A stretch of DNA of 7,230 nucleotides from CAYSVN01 sp964434585. GTDB taxonomy: Bacteria; Patescibacteriota; Gracilibacteria; Peribacterales; Peribacteraceae. Shown here one piece after another: positions 1 to 6,611 of this stretch. Position 1 is the first letter of the stretch, and each line of letters opens with the position of its first letter. The notes beneath the pieces are model-generated. The model was not told the origin of the DNA, searched no databases, and saw nothing but the letters and a program-made list of their open reading frames with translations. Both the position numbers and the translations under genes were made by a program. The DNA lies in contig CAYSVN010000062.1 of assembly GCA_964434585.1 (NCBI GenBank), positions 1 through 7,230 of the forward strand, written 5' to 3'.

Positions 1-797
1 CCTAGGTCATTACAGTGCATTATAGCTGCCCACTGCAATGCGTATGGCGCCATAAGCTTACGATACTCGTTATTAGAGGCTCCGTAGTAATAATAGGCAC
101 GTTGGTTATACATACAACCTATTAATCCTGCTACTGGTTGATCGTCTTTATAAGCAATGAAACAAAATGCATTGGGGATTTTTTTTAAAAAAACTTCAAA
201 TTGATTAGATGAAGGTGGGGTTATTCCTTGCCTAACTGCTGTTTTTCTTACCAGCTCTTTATATGCGGCAACATCTAATACCTTTTTAACAGTAATATCA
301 TGCTTTTTAGCCACCTTAATATTGTAACGCCCTTTTGGTTTCATTTGCTGTAGCAACTCCTTCTCACTTAATGTTAAATCAATAACCCTAGATGCTTCTG
401 GCTGCTCATGCCTACTGCTAATACTCCATGGGTTTTTAAAATCTACCTCTGTAAAAGGCGAGCTATACAAACAAATACATCTTTCTTTATTGGTGGCTTC
501 TTTTATTAATTGTAGGATAGATGTAGGTAGCATCATGTCTTCATCATGCCTAGATATGGGTCCTCTTGGTATATCCCAAGCGCTATACCCGCCTGTTGTT
601 TTATCAATTACTACTAAGGCTGCCTCTTCTATATTTTTGTTATCATTTAAGAGTGCGTAAATACGAACTTCGCGACCAAGAGTTTCTTGGTAAGCTTTCC
701 ATTCTAACGATTGCCAAAGATTATTTTGAGACTGCTTATTTAGCCATGTTTGGTAGTGGTTAAATTCTGCCGAAGAAGAAAGGGTTATGAGTTCCAT
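1..797 (-). CDS. FemA/FemB/FemX-family peptidoglycan aminoacyltransferase (C-terminus cut off)
   Basis: The reading frame is open from an ATG at 797 to the window edge, giving about 265 residues without a stop. Enzymes of this family use aminoacyl-tRNA to add amino acids to the peptide side chain of lipid II or peptidoglycan, building the interpeptide bridge; they are cytoplasmic or membrane-associated and consist of two GNAT folds. The sequence shows family features in order: an N-terminal LWQSLEWKAYQETLG stretch (about 27-41), the first GNAT half to about residue 140, the characteristic QMKPKGRYNIKVAKKHDITV block (151-170), and in the second half FCFIAYKDDQPVAG (211-224) followed by YYYYGASNNEYRKLMAPYAL (235-254), matching the family's YGAS...N..LMAPY..QW signature. 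Roughly the last 60-90 residues are probably missing. The start is placed at 797 because the N-terminus then has the usual family length. The gene is divergent from the DUF1858 gene. The donor amino acid cannot be read from the sequence. Confidence 0.88.
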   Translation of the reverse strand, partial: MELITLSSSAEFNHYQTWLNKQSQNNLWQSLEWKAYQETLGREVRIYALLNDNKNIEEAALVVIDKTTGGYSAWDIPRGPISRHDEDMMLPTSILQLIKEATNKERCICLYSSPFTEVDFKNPWSISSRHEQPEASRVIDLTLSEKELLQQMKPKGRYNIKVAKKHDITVKKVLDVAAYKELVRKTAVRQGITPPSSNQFEVFLKKIPNAFCFIAYKDDQPVAGLIGCMYNQRAYYYYGASNNEYRKLMAPYALQWAAIMHCNDL

Positions 798-807
798 GTT
801 CCACTCT

Positions 808-813
808 ATCTTA
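808..813 (-). promoter_or_regulatory. Weak candidate -10 box for the FemAB-like gene
   Basis: On the minus strand TAAGAT lies 10 nt before the ATG at 797, the same hexamer that precedes the epimerase gene. No convincing -35 lies 16-18 nt upstream, where the 7-nt repeat sits instead. A GAG/GTGG stretch just before the ATG is too close for a standard Shine-Dalgarno site. As the first gene of a divergent pair this gene needs a promoter here, but this box is only a candidate. Confidence 0.25.
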
Positions 814-848
814 AAGGGATTAGCGGTTAGGTGCTAGGGATTAGTATT
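813..848. repeat. Short 7-nt periodic TTAG repeat
   Basis: TTAG at 820, 827 and 841 and CTAG at 834 are spaced exactly 7 nt apart, and the unit before them (813-819, AAAGGGA) continues the phase. AGGGATTAG occurs twice (815-823 and 836-844). The run merges into the left arm of the inverted repeat at 835-869, whose right arm carries the same heptads in reverse complement. It lies between two divergent genes and codes for nothing visible. Confidence 0.6.
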
Positions 849-869
849 ACAGTTAAATACTAATCCCTA
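835..869. repeat. Perfect 14-bp inverted repeat with 7-nt loop
   Basis: TAGGGATTAGTATT (835-848) and AATACTAATCCCTA (856-869) are exact reverse complements around ACAGTTA. The element lies between the divergent FemAB-like and DUF1858 genes, ending 5 bp before the candidate -35 of the latter. No T-run follows on either strand and the repeat stands upstream of both genes, so it looks more like an operator, a cruciform or a relic of a small repeat element than a terminator. Confidence 0.8.
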
Positions 870-874
870 AACCC

Positions 875-903
875 TTGTTTATTCTTTTGAAGAAATCTAT
901 TAT
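875..903 (+). promoter_or_regulatory. Promoter of the DUF1858-HesB gene
   Basis: TTGTTT (875-880) and TATTAT (898-903) are separated by 17 nt, and the GTG start at 911 comes 7 nt after the -10. The transcript would begin at or next to the start codon. No Shine-Dalgarno site is present. This argues against the upstream in-frame TTG at 875, which falls within the promoter. Confidence 0.5.
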
Positions 904-910
904 TTACTTC

Positions 911-1471
911 GTGAATAAGATATCCATAAATCCAACAATGGCAGTTGCGGAAGTTATTGCACTATTGCCTGACGCAGCAGATTTATTGCAACAGTATGGT
1001 ATGAATTGTAGTAGTTGTAGTATCGGTGGTCAGGAAACTTTAAAGCAAGCAGTCGAACTTCACAGCTTTGATGATGATATGACTGCAGATTTGTATAGTG
1101 ATTTAGAATTACTTTTAGAAGAAGCTCAGCAAAACATGGGAGATTTACCAATAATTAGTGACGAAGCGGTAACATTTATTGCAACTATAGCAAGTCAGCA
1201 TAAAGAAAAAGGCTCTATTATAGAGCTTAATCTGGACGAAGGTGGAAATTTCTTTTTAGAATTTCTGCAAACAATGCCTAAAAACCGTCATGTATTTCAC
1301 CAAGATAATCAGTATAAATTTATTATTAATGATCTTTGTTTACTTCGTTTATCTGGCGCCTCCATCAGTGTTAGCGATGGTCGCTTGAAGCTCGATGTAC
1401 CAAGTAGTGGTAATAGTGGCTGTGGGTGCGCTAATCCTAGTGATGGTCTCGGTTGTGGGTGTCATACATAA
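911..1471 (+). CDS. DUF1858 domain fused to a HesB/IscA-like Fe-S carrier domain
   Basis: A 186-residue protein with two domains. Residues 3-60 match DUF1858 (a small helical domain also seen in ScdA- and hybrid-cluster-type redox proteins): TMAVAEVIALLPDAADLL, then GMNCSSC with the C33-x-x-C36 pair, then GGQETLKQAVELHSFD. Residues 82-186 resemble the A-type carrier fold (IscA/HesB/ErpA) that holds Fe-S clusters: ISDEAVTFIATIA at the start, YKFIINDLCLLRLSGASISV where the family has its second half, and a Cys-rich end. Two oddities: the first of the three family cysteines is missing (EGGNFFLEF stands where GGCSGF is expected), and the C-terminal motif is doubled, GCGC at 170-173 and 181-184. 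Cys143 is extra. The likely role is Fe-S or thiol redox handling in the cytoplasm; the function of the fusion is inferred. GTG 911 is chosen from the promoter position and domain boundary; ATG 938 would clip DUF1858, and TTG 875 lies in the promoter. Confidence 0.78.
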   Translation: MNKISINPTMAVAEVIALLPDAADLLQQYGMNCSSCSIGGQETLKQAVELHSFDDDMTADLYSDLELLLEEAQQNMGDLPIISDEAVTFIATIASQHKEKGSIIELNLDEGGNFFLEFLQTMPKNRHVFHQDNQYKFIINDLCLLRLSGASISVSDGRLKLDVPSSGNSGCGCANPSDGLGCGCHT

Positions 1472-1472
1472 A

Positions 1473-1994
1473 TTAATAAACTTTATTTACTGGACTTTGG
1501 CTTTGGTGACGACGCTGTAAACCTGATTTCATTTTTTTAATTTCTTGATCTTCCTTTTCTTCTTTAGCTACTTCCTCTTTGCTTTTCAGATTACTAATAT
1601 CTTGTTGTATTTTCCATTCTTCTCCATCTAGCCCTACACTATTACCTTCCCATTCTCCAATCTTCTCAATGCGATTAGTGACGACTTTTCTTATTTCATC
1701 ATGTTTCATTCCTATATCGAATGCTTTTTCTGAAAATTTGAATAATAAATCATAAAAAACATCCCTACGATCTGACCAAATTTTTTGAATAGCAGGGTCA
1801 ATACTACCTAATAATTCTTTTGCTGCTTTTAATGTATCTAGCTGTGTGGCGATTGACGCAGATACTGGCGTGCTACTCTCTGGTGAAATATAATGACTTA
1901 TAACTTTTTCTTTGTTTTGTTGCTTTATTTTCGCGTCGAACATCTTTTCTCTATTGCGAGCAGCCGAATTGCTATTTATTCTCTTAAATTTCAT
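1473..1994 (-). CDS. Hypothetical charged soluble protein
   Basis: A 173-residue protein of no family I recognise. It has a basic N-terminus (KFKRINSNSAARNREK, then a K/Q-rich stretch to residue 30), a Ser/Thr/Pro-rich linker (38-48), a probably helical middle (50-112, including DPAIQKIWSDRRDVFYDLLF) and a strongly charged K/E helix (about 135-157) that could form a coiled coil. There is no signal peptide, membrane segment or cysteine. The ATG at 1994 is supported by a very good promoter ending 6 nt upstream. The gene converges on the DUF1858-HesB gene with one base between the two stop codons, so the two transcripts must overlap at their ends; no hairpin terminator is visible, only the short AT-only palindrome AATAAACTTTATT around the stop. 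Confidence 0.7.
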   Translation of the reverse strand: MKFKRINSNSAARNREKMFDAKIKQQNKEKVISHYISPESSTPVSASIATQLDTLKAAKELLGSIDPAIQKIWSDRRDVFYDLLFKFSEKAFDIGMKHDEIRKVVTNRIEKIGEWEGNSVGLDGEEWKIQQDISNLKSKEEVAKEEKEDQEIKKMKSGLQRRHQSQSPVNKVY

Positions 1995-2000
1995 AATATT

Positions 2001-2029
2001 ATTATAACATATTTTACTATTTTAATCAA
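2001..2029 (-). promoter_or_regulatory. Strong extended -10 promoter of the 173-residue protein gene
   Basis: On the minus strand TTGATT (2024-2029), a 17-nt spacer and a perfect TATAAT (2001-2006) with TG one base upstream (extended -10) are followed by 6 nt and the ATG at 1994. The transcription start should fall on the A of the ATG. This is the clearest promoter in the window. Confidence 0.75.
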
Positions 2030-2051
2030 TATACCATTGATCTTCATCATC

Positions 2052-2080
2052 GTATCATAATTGCTACTATTTACTAAAAT
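2052..2080 (+). promoter_or_regulatory. Promoter of the SLH-propeller gene
   Basis: TAAAAT (2075-2080, 5 of 6 matches to TATAAT) ends 6 nt before the ATG at 2087. A weak -35 GTATCA (2052-2057, 3 of 6) lies at 17-nt spacing. An alternative -10, TACTAT (2065-2070), would give a leader of about 10 nt. No Shine-Dalgarno site is present. The promoter is back to back with that of the divergent gene within 92 bp. Confidence 0.45.
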
Positions 2081-2086
2081 TCACTT

Positions 2087-4532
2087 ATGAAAACTATCAC
2101 TTCAATACTTACGCTCTTTGCACTTACTGTTACATTGCTACCAGTGCAAGGGATTGCTTTAGTAGCTGCTCCAAAGCCATTTACAGACGTGCCAGCGAAT
2201 CATGTACATGCAGATGCTATTGGAACTTTAAAAGCACGTGGTGTGTTACAAGGGTACGAAGATGGAACCTACCAAGCAGATAGACCAATGCAACGTGATG
2301 AGTTTACAAAAACGGTCATGGCTGGCCGTGGAGATAATGAAGATTTTAAAGGAGAAAATTGTTTTCCAGATATTGCCGATGGTTGGTCATCACCTTATAT
2401 TTGTACTGCTTTGGCAGAAGGAGTAGTGGCAGGGGATCCAGATGGTAATTTTTATCCTGAACGACTTATTAATTTTGCAGAAGCTGGTAAAATTTTAGCA
2501 TTAGCATACGGGCAAGATATTAATGTCTGGAGCCCAGACTGGTATGAACCTTATGCTAGAGCACTAGAGAGCTCACGTGCGATTCCAGGTAGTATTAATA
2601 GCTTTGAACACAATGTAACAAGAGGAGAAATGGCAGAAATGATGTGGCGTATGCGTGACGAAATTGTGACAAAAGAAAGTAAGGGTTACTTAAATGTTAA
2701 ATACCCAGAAGTGACTGTTGATTTTTCGAGCCGGACTATTGAACGAGCACAAACTTGCGATGATATTCGTGCTGTAATTAGTGAAGCAAATCGTGTCAGT
2801 TATAGTATTGCTCAACCAAGTATTATGATAATGGAAGATTCTGCAGTCGACTCTGCGGCTGCGCCTATGGCTGCAACCCGTAACCAAGAAAGTGAAGTGG
2901 CAACCAGTAAAAACTTTTCTGATACTAATGTGCAAGTGGAAGGTGTCGATGAAGGTGATAGCGTAAAAACAAATGGCACTACGTTATTTAAGGTTAATAA
3001 CAAGCAGGTAGCTCTTATTAATGTTAATACTATGGAAATTGATAGTACAATTGATTACTCTGGCAATAGTATTAATCCAACGGCACTTTATTTGTATGAT
3101 AATTACTTGGTGGTACTGGCAACAAAGTGGCAAGAAGGTACTGGCGGTGGCTGGTTAGATGGTGGAAATTTTGGTGGTGTAATTGTGCCACTGCCGCAGC
3201 GACCAAGGCGTGAACGGATTGCGATNNNNNNNNNNCGACACCAGTAAGCCAACACTGCTTCGTACTATTGATGCTGAAGGAACAACAGTTTCTTCTCGTA
3301 GAATTGATGACAAAGTATATCTTGTTACTCAAAATTACTTAACTCGCTATGGATCAACACCACTTAAAGATCGTAGTGATAAAGACCTACTTCCAGCTAT
3401 TACAGATTCAGCATTTGGTACGAGTTCTGTAGATTGTAATGATATTGCATTTATCCCTAGAGTTCGCGAGCCTAATTTAATTTCTGTACTAATAATTGAT
3501 ATTGATGATGAAATTGAGGTGCAACAAGAGACAATGGTTGGCTCAGCTCAACATATTTATGCCTCACAAAACCATTTATATATTGCTAACCCACAATGGA
3601 ATTACCGCTGGAGTGGCCGAAATAGTTCTTCACAACAGCAGACAGCTGTCTTTAAGTTTGACTTAGGAGACGATACTAATTTGTTAAGCCAAGGCGCTGT
3701 TGCTGGACATCCACTTAATCAGTTTTCATTCGATGAATATAATAATCATTTACGTGTTGCTACTACGTTAAATGCTTGGGACCAAGATGTCTCCACGAAT
3801 AATGTTTATGTGCTTAATCAGGCTATGAAACAAGTTGGTGCCATAGAGAATATTGCTCCGGGTGAGCGTATTTTTTCTACTCGTTTTATGGGAGACCGTC
3901 TTTATATGGTTACCTTTAGGCAGGTAGACCCTTTGTTTGTTATTGATATGGCTAATCCTGCCAATCCAACTATTTTAGGTAAGCTTAAAATTCCTGGTTT
4001 TAGTAATTATTTACATCCTTATGATGCTAACCATATTTTAGGTTTTGGAAAAGATGCCGATAGTGAAACTGGTAGAGCAGAAGGGATGAAGGTGGCCTTG
4101 TTTGATGTTACTGATGTTACTGATCCTAAGCAAAAATATTCATTAACGTTAGGCGATAGAGGAACCGATAGTCCGCTGCTATGGGATCATAAGGCGCTAT
4201 TGTTTGAACGAGATCGCAACCTACTTGCTTTTCCGATTACCGTTTACAATGGTGAAAATATAGAGAATGAATGGGATTGGGGTTCGCCAGTATTCCAGGG
4301 TGCTTATGTATTTAATATTACACCCGAAATTGGCTTTCAATTAAAAGGTAGTATTTCTCATTACGATGAAGAAGATGAGCTTAAAGCAGGAGATCGTTGG
4401 TATCCAAGTGGGGAAAAATCGATTGATAGAATTGTACGTATTAATACTGATTTGTTTACTATCTCTCCTACCGAAATTCATAAACATACGGAAAGTGGTT
4501 TGCAGTATCTGGATGAAGTGAAAATCGATTAG
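2087..4532 (+). CDS. Secreted SLH-domain protein with C-terminal beta-propeller (Beta_propel family), broken by an assembly gap
   Basis: An exported protein, probably attached to the cell wall or S-layer. Residues 1-28 form a signal peptide (hydrophobic ILTLFALTVTLLPV, cleavage probably after ALVAA). SLH repeats follow: 31-75 (PFTDVPANHVHADAIGTLKA), 93-140 (CFPDIADGWSSPYICTALAE, then DPDGNFYP) and a weaker third at 150-190 ending VTRGEMAEMMW. SLH repeats usually bind secondary cell-wall polymers. A linker contains TCDDIRAVISEANR (223-236), then NVQVEGVDEGDSVKTNG (281-297) opens the family of secreted propellers distantly related to WD40. After the gap the propeller continues with GHPLNQFSFDEYNNHLRVAT, GERIFSTRFMGDRLYMVTFR, VDPLFVIDMANPANP and IPGFSNYLHPYDANHILGFG, and ends naturally at TAG. 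Ten Ns (3226-3235) split it: 379 residues before and 431 after, in different frames. The propeller's ligand is unknown. No cysteine-rich or enzymatic motif stands out. Confidence 0.85.
3226..3235. other. Run of ten Ns: assembly gap inside the SLH-propeller gene
   Basis: The ten Ns are probably a placeholder of arbitrary length. To join the upstream frame (codon starting at 3224) to the downstream frame (codon starting at 3237) the true gap must be a multiple of three, so ten is wrong. Family members have only a short strand between these blocks, ending in a V/I-Y-D before the S-K-P turn, so a handful of residues is probably missing. Confidence 0.95.
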
Positions 4533-4543
4533 AGCCTTGCTTT

Positions 4544-4621
4544 GTGGAAAAAAAAGACGATGTAGAAAGAGAAGAAAATTACCTTCTTTCTATTCTTCTT
4601 TTTCTTTCTCTTCCACTTTTT
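4544..4621. terminator. Bidirectional terminator-like region between convergent genes
   Basis: The 109 bp between the stop codons of the SLH-propeller gene and the epimerase gene are purine-rich on the left and pyrimidine-rich on the right. AGAAAGA plus GAAGAA (4564-4576) pairs with TTCTTC (4593-4598) plus TCTTTCT (4603-4609) with a 4-T bulge. GTGGAA (4544-4549) pairs with TTCCAC (4611-4616) as an outer stem. TTTTT (4617-4621) follows on the plus strand, and an 8-T run follows in the minus direction (complement of the A-run 4548-4555). An alternative inner hairpin uses TAGAAAGA with TCTTTCTA. The stems are AT-rich and imperfect, so the exact fold is uncertain. Confidence 0.6.
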
Positions 4622-4641
4622 AAAACAAAAAAAGAATGTAA

Positions 4642-5604
4642 TTAAATCTTATAATACTCTTTATACCACTCTACAAACTTTGGCACACCTACACTAATAG
4701 GAGTTTTAGGGTCATACCCCAGTTTAGTTTTAGCATGCTGTATACTAGCCTCACTACGTTTGATATCACCAGGCTGCATTGGCATTAAATTTATGTTTGC
4801 CTTTTTATTAAGAGTTTCTTCAATAGCGTTAATATATGCCATTAGCTCTTCGGTTCTGCCACCAGCTAAGTTAAAAATTTCACAATCATAGTTTTTATCA
4901 ATACTAGCTATTACTCCACTTACAATATCATCTACATAAGTAAAGTCTCGTTGCATTTTTCCTTCACCAAACACTGGCAATGGTTCGCCTTTAGCAATTT
5001 TATCTGTAAAGATAAATAGCGCCATATCTGGACGACCATAAGGTCCATATACGGTAAAAAATCGTAAACCGGTAGTACATAGTCCAAATAAATGGTTATA
5101 GCTATGTGCTACAAGCTCATTACTCTTTTTACTGGCAGCATATAACGAACTAGGAACATCTGTTGTTTGTGTTTCAAGCGATGGATAAATACCACTGTGT
5201 CCATAAACAGAGCTAGAGCTAGCATAAATAAGTCCGCCAACATTGTGCTCTTTACAGGCATCAATAACATGCTGGAATCCAACGATGTTTGTTGTAACAT
5301 ATTCCATTGGTTTTTCTATGCTGTAGCGCACGCCAGCCACAGCTGCTAAGTGGCATACTCGGTTTTCTTGCGAAGTATCTAAGGTTTTAATGACAGCATT
5401 AACTTCATCTTTATTTTTTAAATCGCCACGTACAACTGTAAAATTTGGGTATTGCTCTAAAATTTTATTACGAGCTTCTTTTAACTCTGGATCATAATAA
5501 TCATTAAAGTTATCAAATCCAATAACGTTATCACCACGTTCAAGCAGTGCCTTTGCTGTATGGAAACCAATAAATCCGGCTGAACCGGTAAGAAGAATAT
5601 TCAT
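4642..5604 (-). CDS. UDP-glucuronate 4-epimerase-type NAD-dependent epimerase (CapI/LpsL-like)
   Basis: A complete 320-residue extended short-chain dehydrogenase, close to the usual length for the family. It most likely interconverts UDP-glucuronate and UDP-galacturonate through an NAD-linked 4-keto intermediate, supplying a precursor for surface polysaccharide. Visible motifs: NAD-binding TGSAGFIG (6-13) with G7, G10 and G13; D31 ending the second strand for the adenosine ribose; DNFNDYYDPELKEAR (31-45), typical of the glucuronate epimerase branch; AGVRYSIEKP (90-99); the ASSSSVYG strand (128-135) carrying the catalytic Ser/Thr; the catalytic pair Y155-x-x-x-K159 in SLYAASK; GLRFFTVYGPYGRPDMALF (179-197); and FGEGKMQRDFTYVDDIV (212-228). 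UDP-glucose 4-epimerase is less likely because of the DYYDP and YGRPDMA motifs. No glycosyltransferase or UDP-glucose dehydrogenase gene is beside it. It follows the 285-residue gene on the same strand after 52 bp but has its own promoter. Confidence 0.9.
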   Translation of the reverse strand: MNILLTGSAGFIGFHTAKALLERGDNVIGFDNFNDYYDPELKEARNKILEQYPNFTVVRGDLKNKDEVNAVIKTLDTSQENRVCHLAAVAGVRYSIEKPMEYVTTNIVGFQHVIDACKEHNVGGLIYASSSSVYGHSGIYPSLETQTTDVPSSLYAASKKSNELVAHSYNHLFGLCTTGLRFFTVYGPYGRPDMALFIFTDKIAKGEPLPVFGEGKMQRDFTYVDDIVSGVIASIDKNYDCEIFNLAGGRTEELMAYINAIEETLNKKANINLMPMQPGDIKRSEASIQHAKTKLGYDPKTPISVGVPKFVEWYKEYYKI

Positions 5605-5610
5605 AAGGAT

Positions 5611-5639
5611 ATCTTACTGCTCTTGGGCTTTGTTTACAA
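5611..5639 (-). promoter_or_regulatory. Promoter of the epimerase gene
   Basis: On the minus strand TTGTAA (5634-5639), a 17-nt spacer and TAAGAT (5611-5616) are followed by 6 nt and the ATG at 5604. No Shine-Dalgarno site precedes the ATG. The -10 is only 4 of 6, but the -35, the spacing and the distance to the start agree with the other promoters of the window. Confidence 0.5.
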
Positions 5640-5656
5640 TCGTCTCTGATGAGTTA

Positions 5657-6514
5657 TTATTTTTCTGTATTTTTTGCTAAATTTAAAGCAGCCTCGTATA
5701 AGGCTTCTATGTTATCTCTACGCCATAACAATTCTGATTTATATTTTTCATGTGTCTCTAAAAAACAACAACTGATAATGCTTTCAATGTCACTATTACT
5801 AAGCTTTTTAATATCGTTCATTATTTCCTTAAAACAATTTACGGCATTTTCATTTTGGACCAACAAGCCAGCTCCAGTAACGTACGGTAGTTTTCTGTGT
5901 TCCTTTGGTATGTATTCTATGCTAAATATAAATTCATTCATTCGATCTTGATTACTTGCGTCTTTACTTAAAATGTTAACGTCTTCAAAAAGTAAGACGT
6001 CATTTGCAATATATCTTCCTTCTTCGTCAATCATTCCTTGGTCACAACCATCACAAGTTGATCCTAGAAAAATATTTATTATTGTGCGCCTATAGACATC
6101 ATTTTTATTAACAACATCTGGGTTAAAACTTCGAATAGAAGTTGCATTTTCAATATAAGGACTGCCGTCATAAATTTTTCCATTATATTCGACAGCTTGA
6201 TTTTCTAACATAGGAAAATTTAATAATTTACCAGCTTCTACACAAGCCATTTTACGTGTGAATTCTGTTGGCTCTAACTCCTTTAAAAGGTATTTATTGC
6301 CATTCGTATCTTTTATAATTATAACCTCTCTTCCATTAATTTCTTCATTTCCTCTTTCTTTTTCAGCAGCTTCTAGGTCCTCTTCGCCAAGTAATTGTTT
6401 AACATTCCTGCTTGTAGCTTGCATCATTTCTACAAATAATCTTGCATAATGCTTATTAGCCGCCTCTGTATATTTTTCATATGGATTTGGTTCGTCTGAT
6501 TTTTCTTGATTCAT
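5657..6514 (-). CDS. Hypothetical protein, possibly a degenerate HipA/PI-kinase-fold protein
   Basis: A 285-residue soluble protein that I cannot assign firmly. Residues 1-60 are charged and helical (EEDLEAAEKERGNEE). From 61 the layout recalls HipA-like/phosphatidylinositol-kinase folds: a beta hairpin GREVIIIKDTNGNKYLLKEL (61-80) whose K78 could be the ATP-binding lysine; a helix with E93 (VEAGKLLNFP); AVEYNGKIYDGSPYIEN (107-123); then NIFLGSTCDGCDQGMIDEEG (147-166) and ANDVLLFED (170-178), where active enzymes have GN-x-DRH-x-x-N and ID-x-x-x-F; and WRRDNIEAL (264-272) near the end. The catalytic Asp, Asn and metal-binding Asp are not clearly conserved, so if the fold is right it may be a pseudokinase. 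A C154-x-x-C157 pair sits in the loop. The start is ATG 6514, not the adjacent in-frame TTG at 6517, because it stands exactly 6 nt from a TATAAT box. Confidence 0.72.
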   Translation of the reverse strand: MNQEKSDEPNPYEKYTEAANKHYARLFVEMMQATSRNVKQLLGEEDLEAAEKERGNEEINGREVIIIKDTNGNKYLLKELEPTEFTRKMACVEAGKLLNFPMLENQAVEYNGKIYDGSPYIENATSIRSFNPDVVNKNDVYRRTIINIFLGSTCDGCDQGMIDEEGRYIANDVLLFEDVNILSKDASNQDRMNEFIFSIEYIPKEHRKLPYVTGAGLLVQNENAVNCFKEIMNDIKKLSNSDIESIISCCFLETHEKYKSELLWRRDNIEALYEAALNLAKNTEK

Positions 6515-6520
6515 CAAATA

Positions 6521-6529
6521 ATTATAACA
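6521..6529 (-). promoter_or_regulatory. Extended -10 promoter of the 285-residue protein gene
   Basis: On the minus strand TG-T-TATAAT (TATAAT at 6521-6526, TG at 6528-6529) ends 6 nt before the ATG at 6514. There is no convincing -35 at 17 nt, which an extended -10 can tolerate. A small ACATT/AATGT inverted repeat overlaps its upstream side (about 6527-6541). No Shine-Dalgarno site is present. Confidence 0.6.
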
Positions 6530-6611
6530 TTTTTTTAATGTAAAAGGAATTTATGATTATTATCAAGATATACTTTATTGAATGGTGCTATCTATATTGA
6601 TGACTGATGAA

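Noticed and set aside
566..763. Plus-strand open frame of 65 codons.
   Set aside because: It is antisense to the FemAB-like gene, which has clear family motifs on the minus strand.
865..874. CCCTAAACCC resembles a plant-type telomere repeat, as do the TTAGGG-like units nearby.
   Set aside because: There are only a few degenerate units, they lie between two bacterial genes and they form a 14-bp inverted repeat; nothing suggests a chromosome end.
3183..4532. A separate gene starting at an ATG at 3183 in the second half of the propeller.
   Set aside because: The first residues of that frame before the Ns are out-of-frame shadow of the upstream propeller part; the homologous sequence begins only after the gap, so this is the second half of the gene starting at 2087.
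5649..5951. Plus-strand open frame of 100 codons with hydrophobic stretches that could pass for a membrane protein.
   Set aside because: It is antisense to the 285-residue gene, which has its own promoter and protein-like composition; hydrophobicity here comes from the T-rich complement of a charged, A-rich coding strand.
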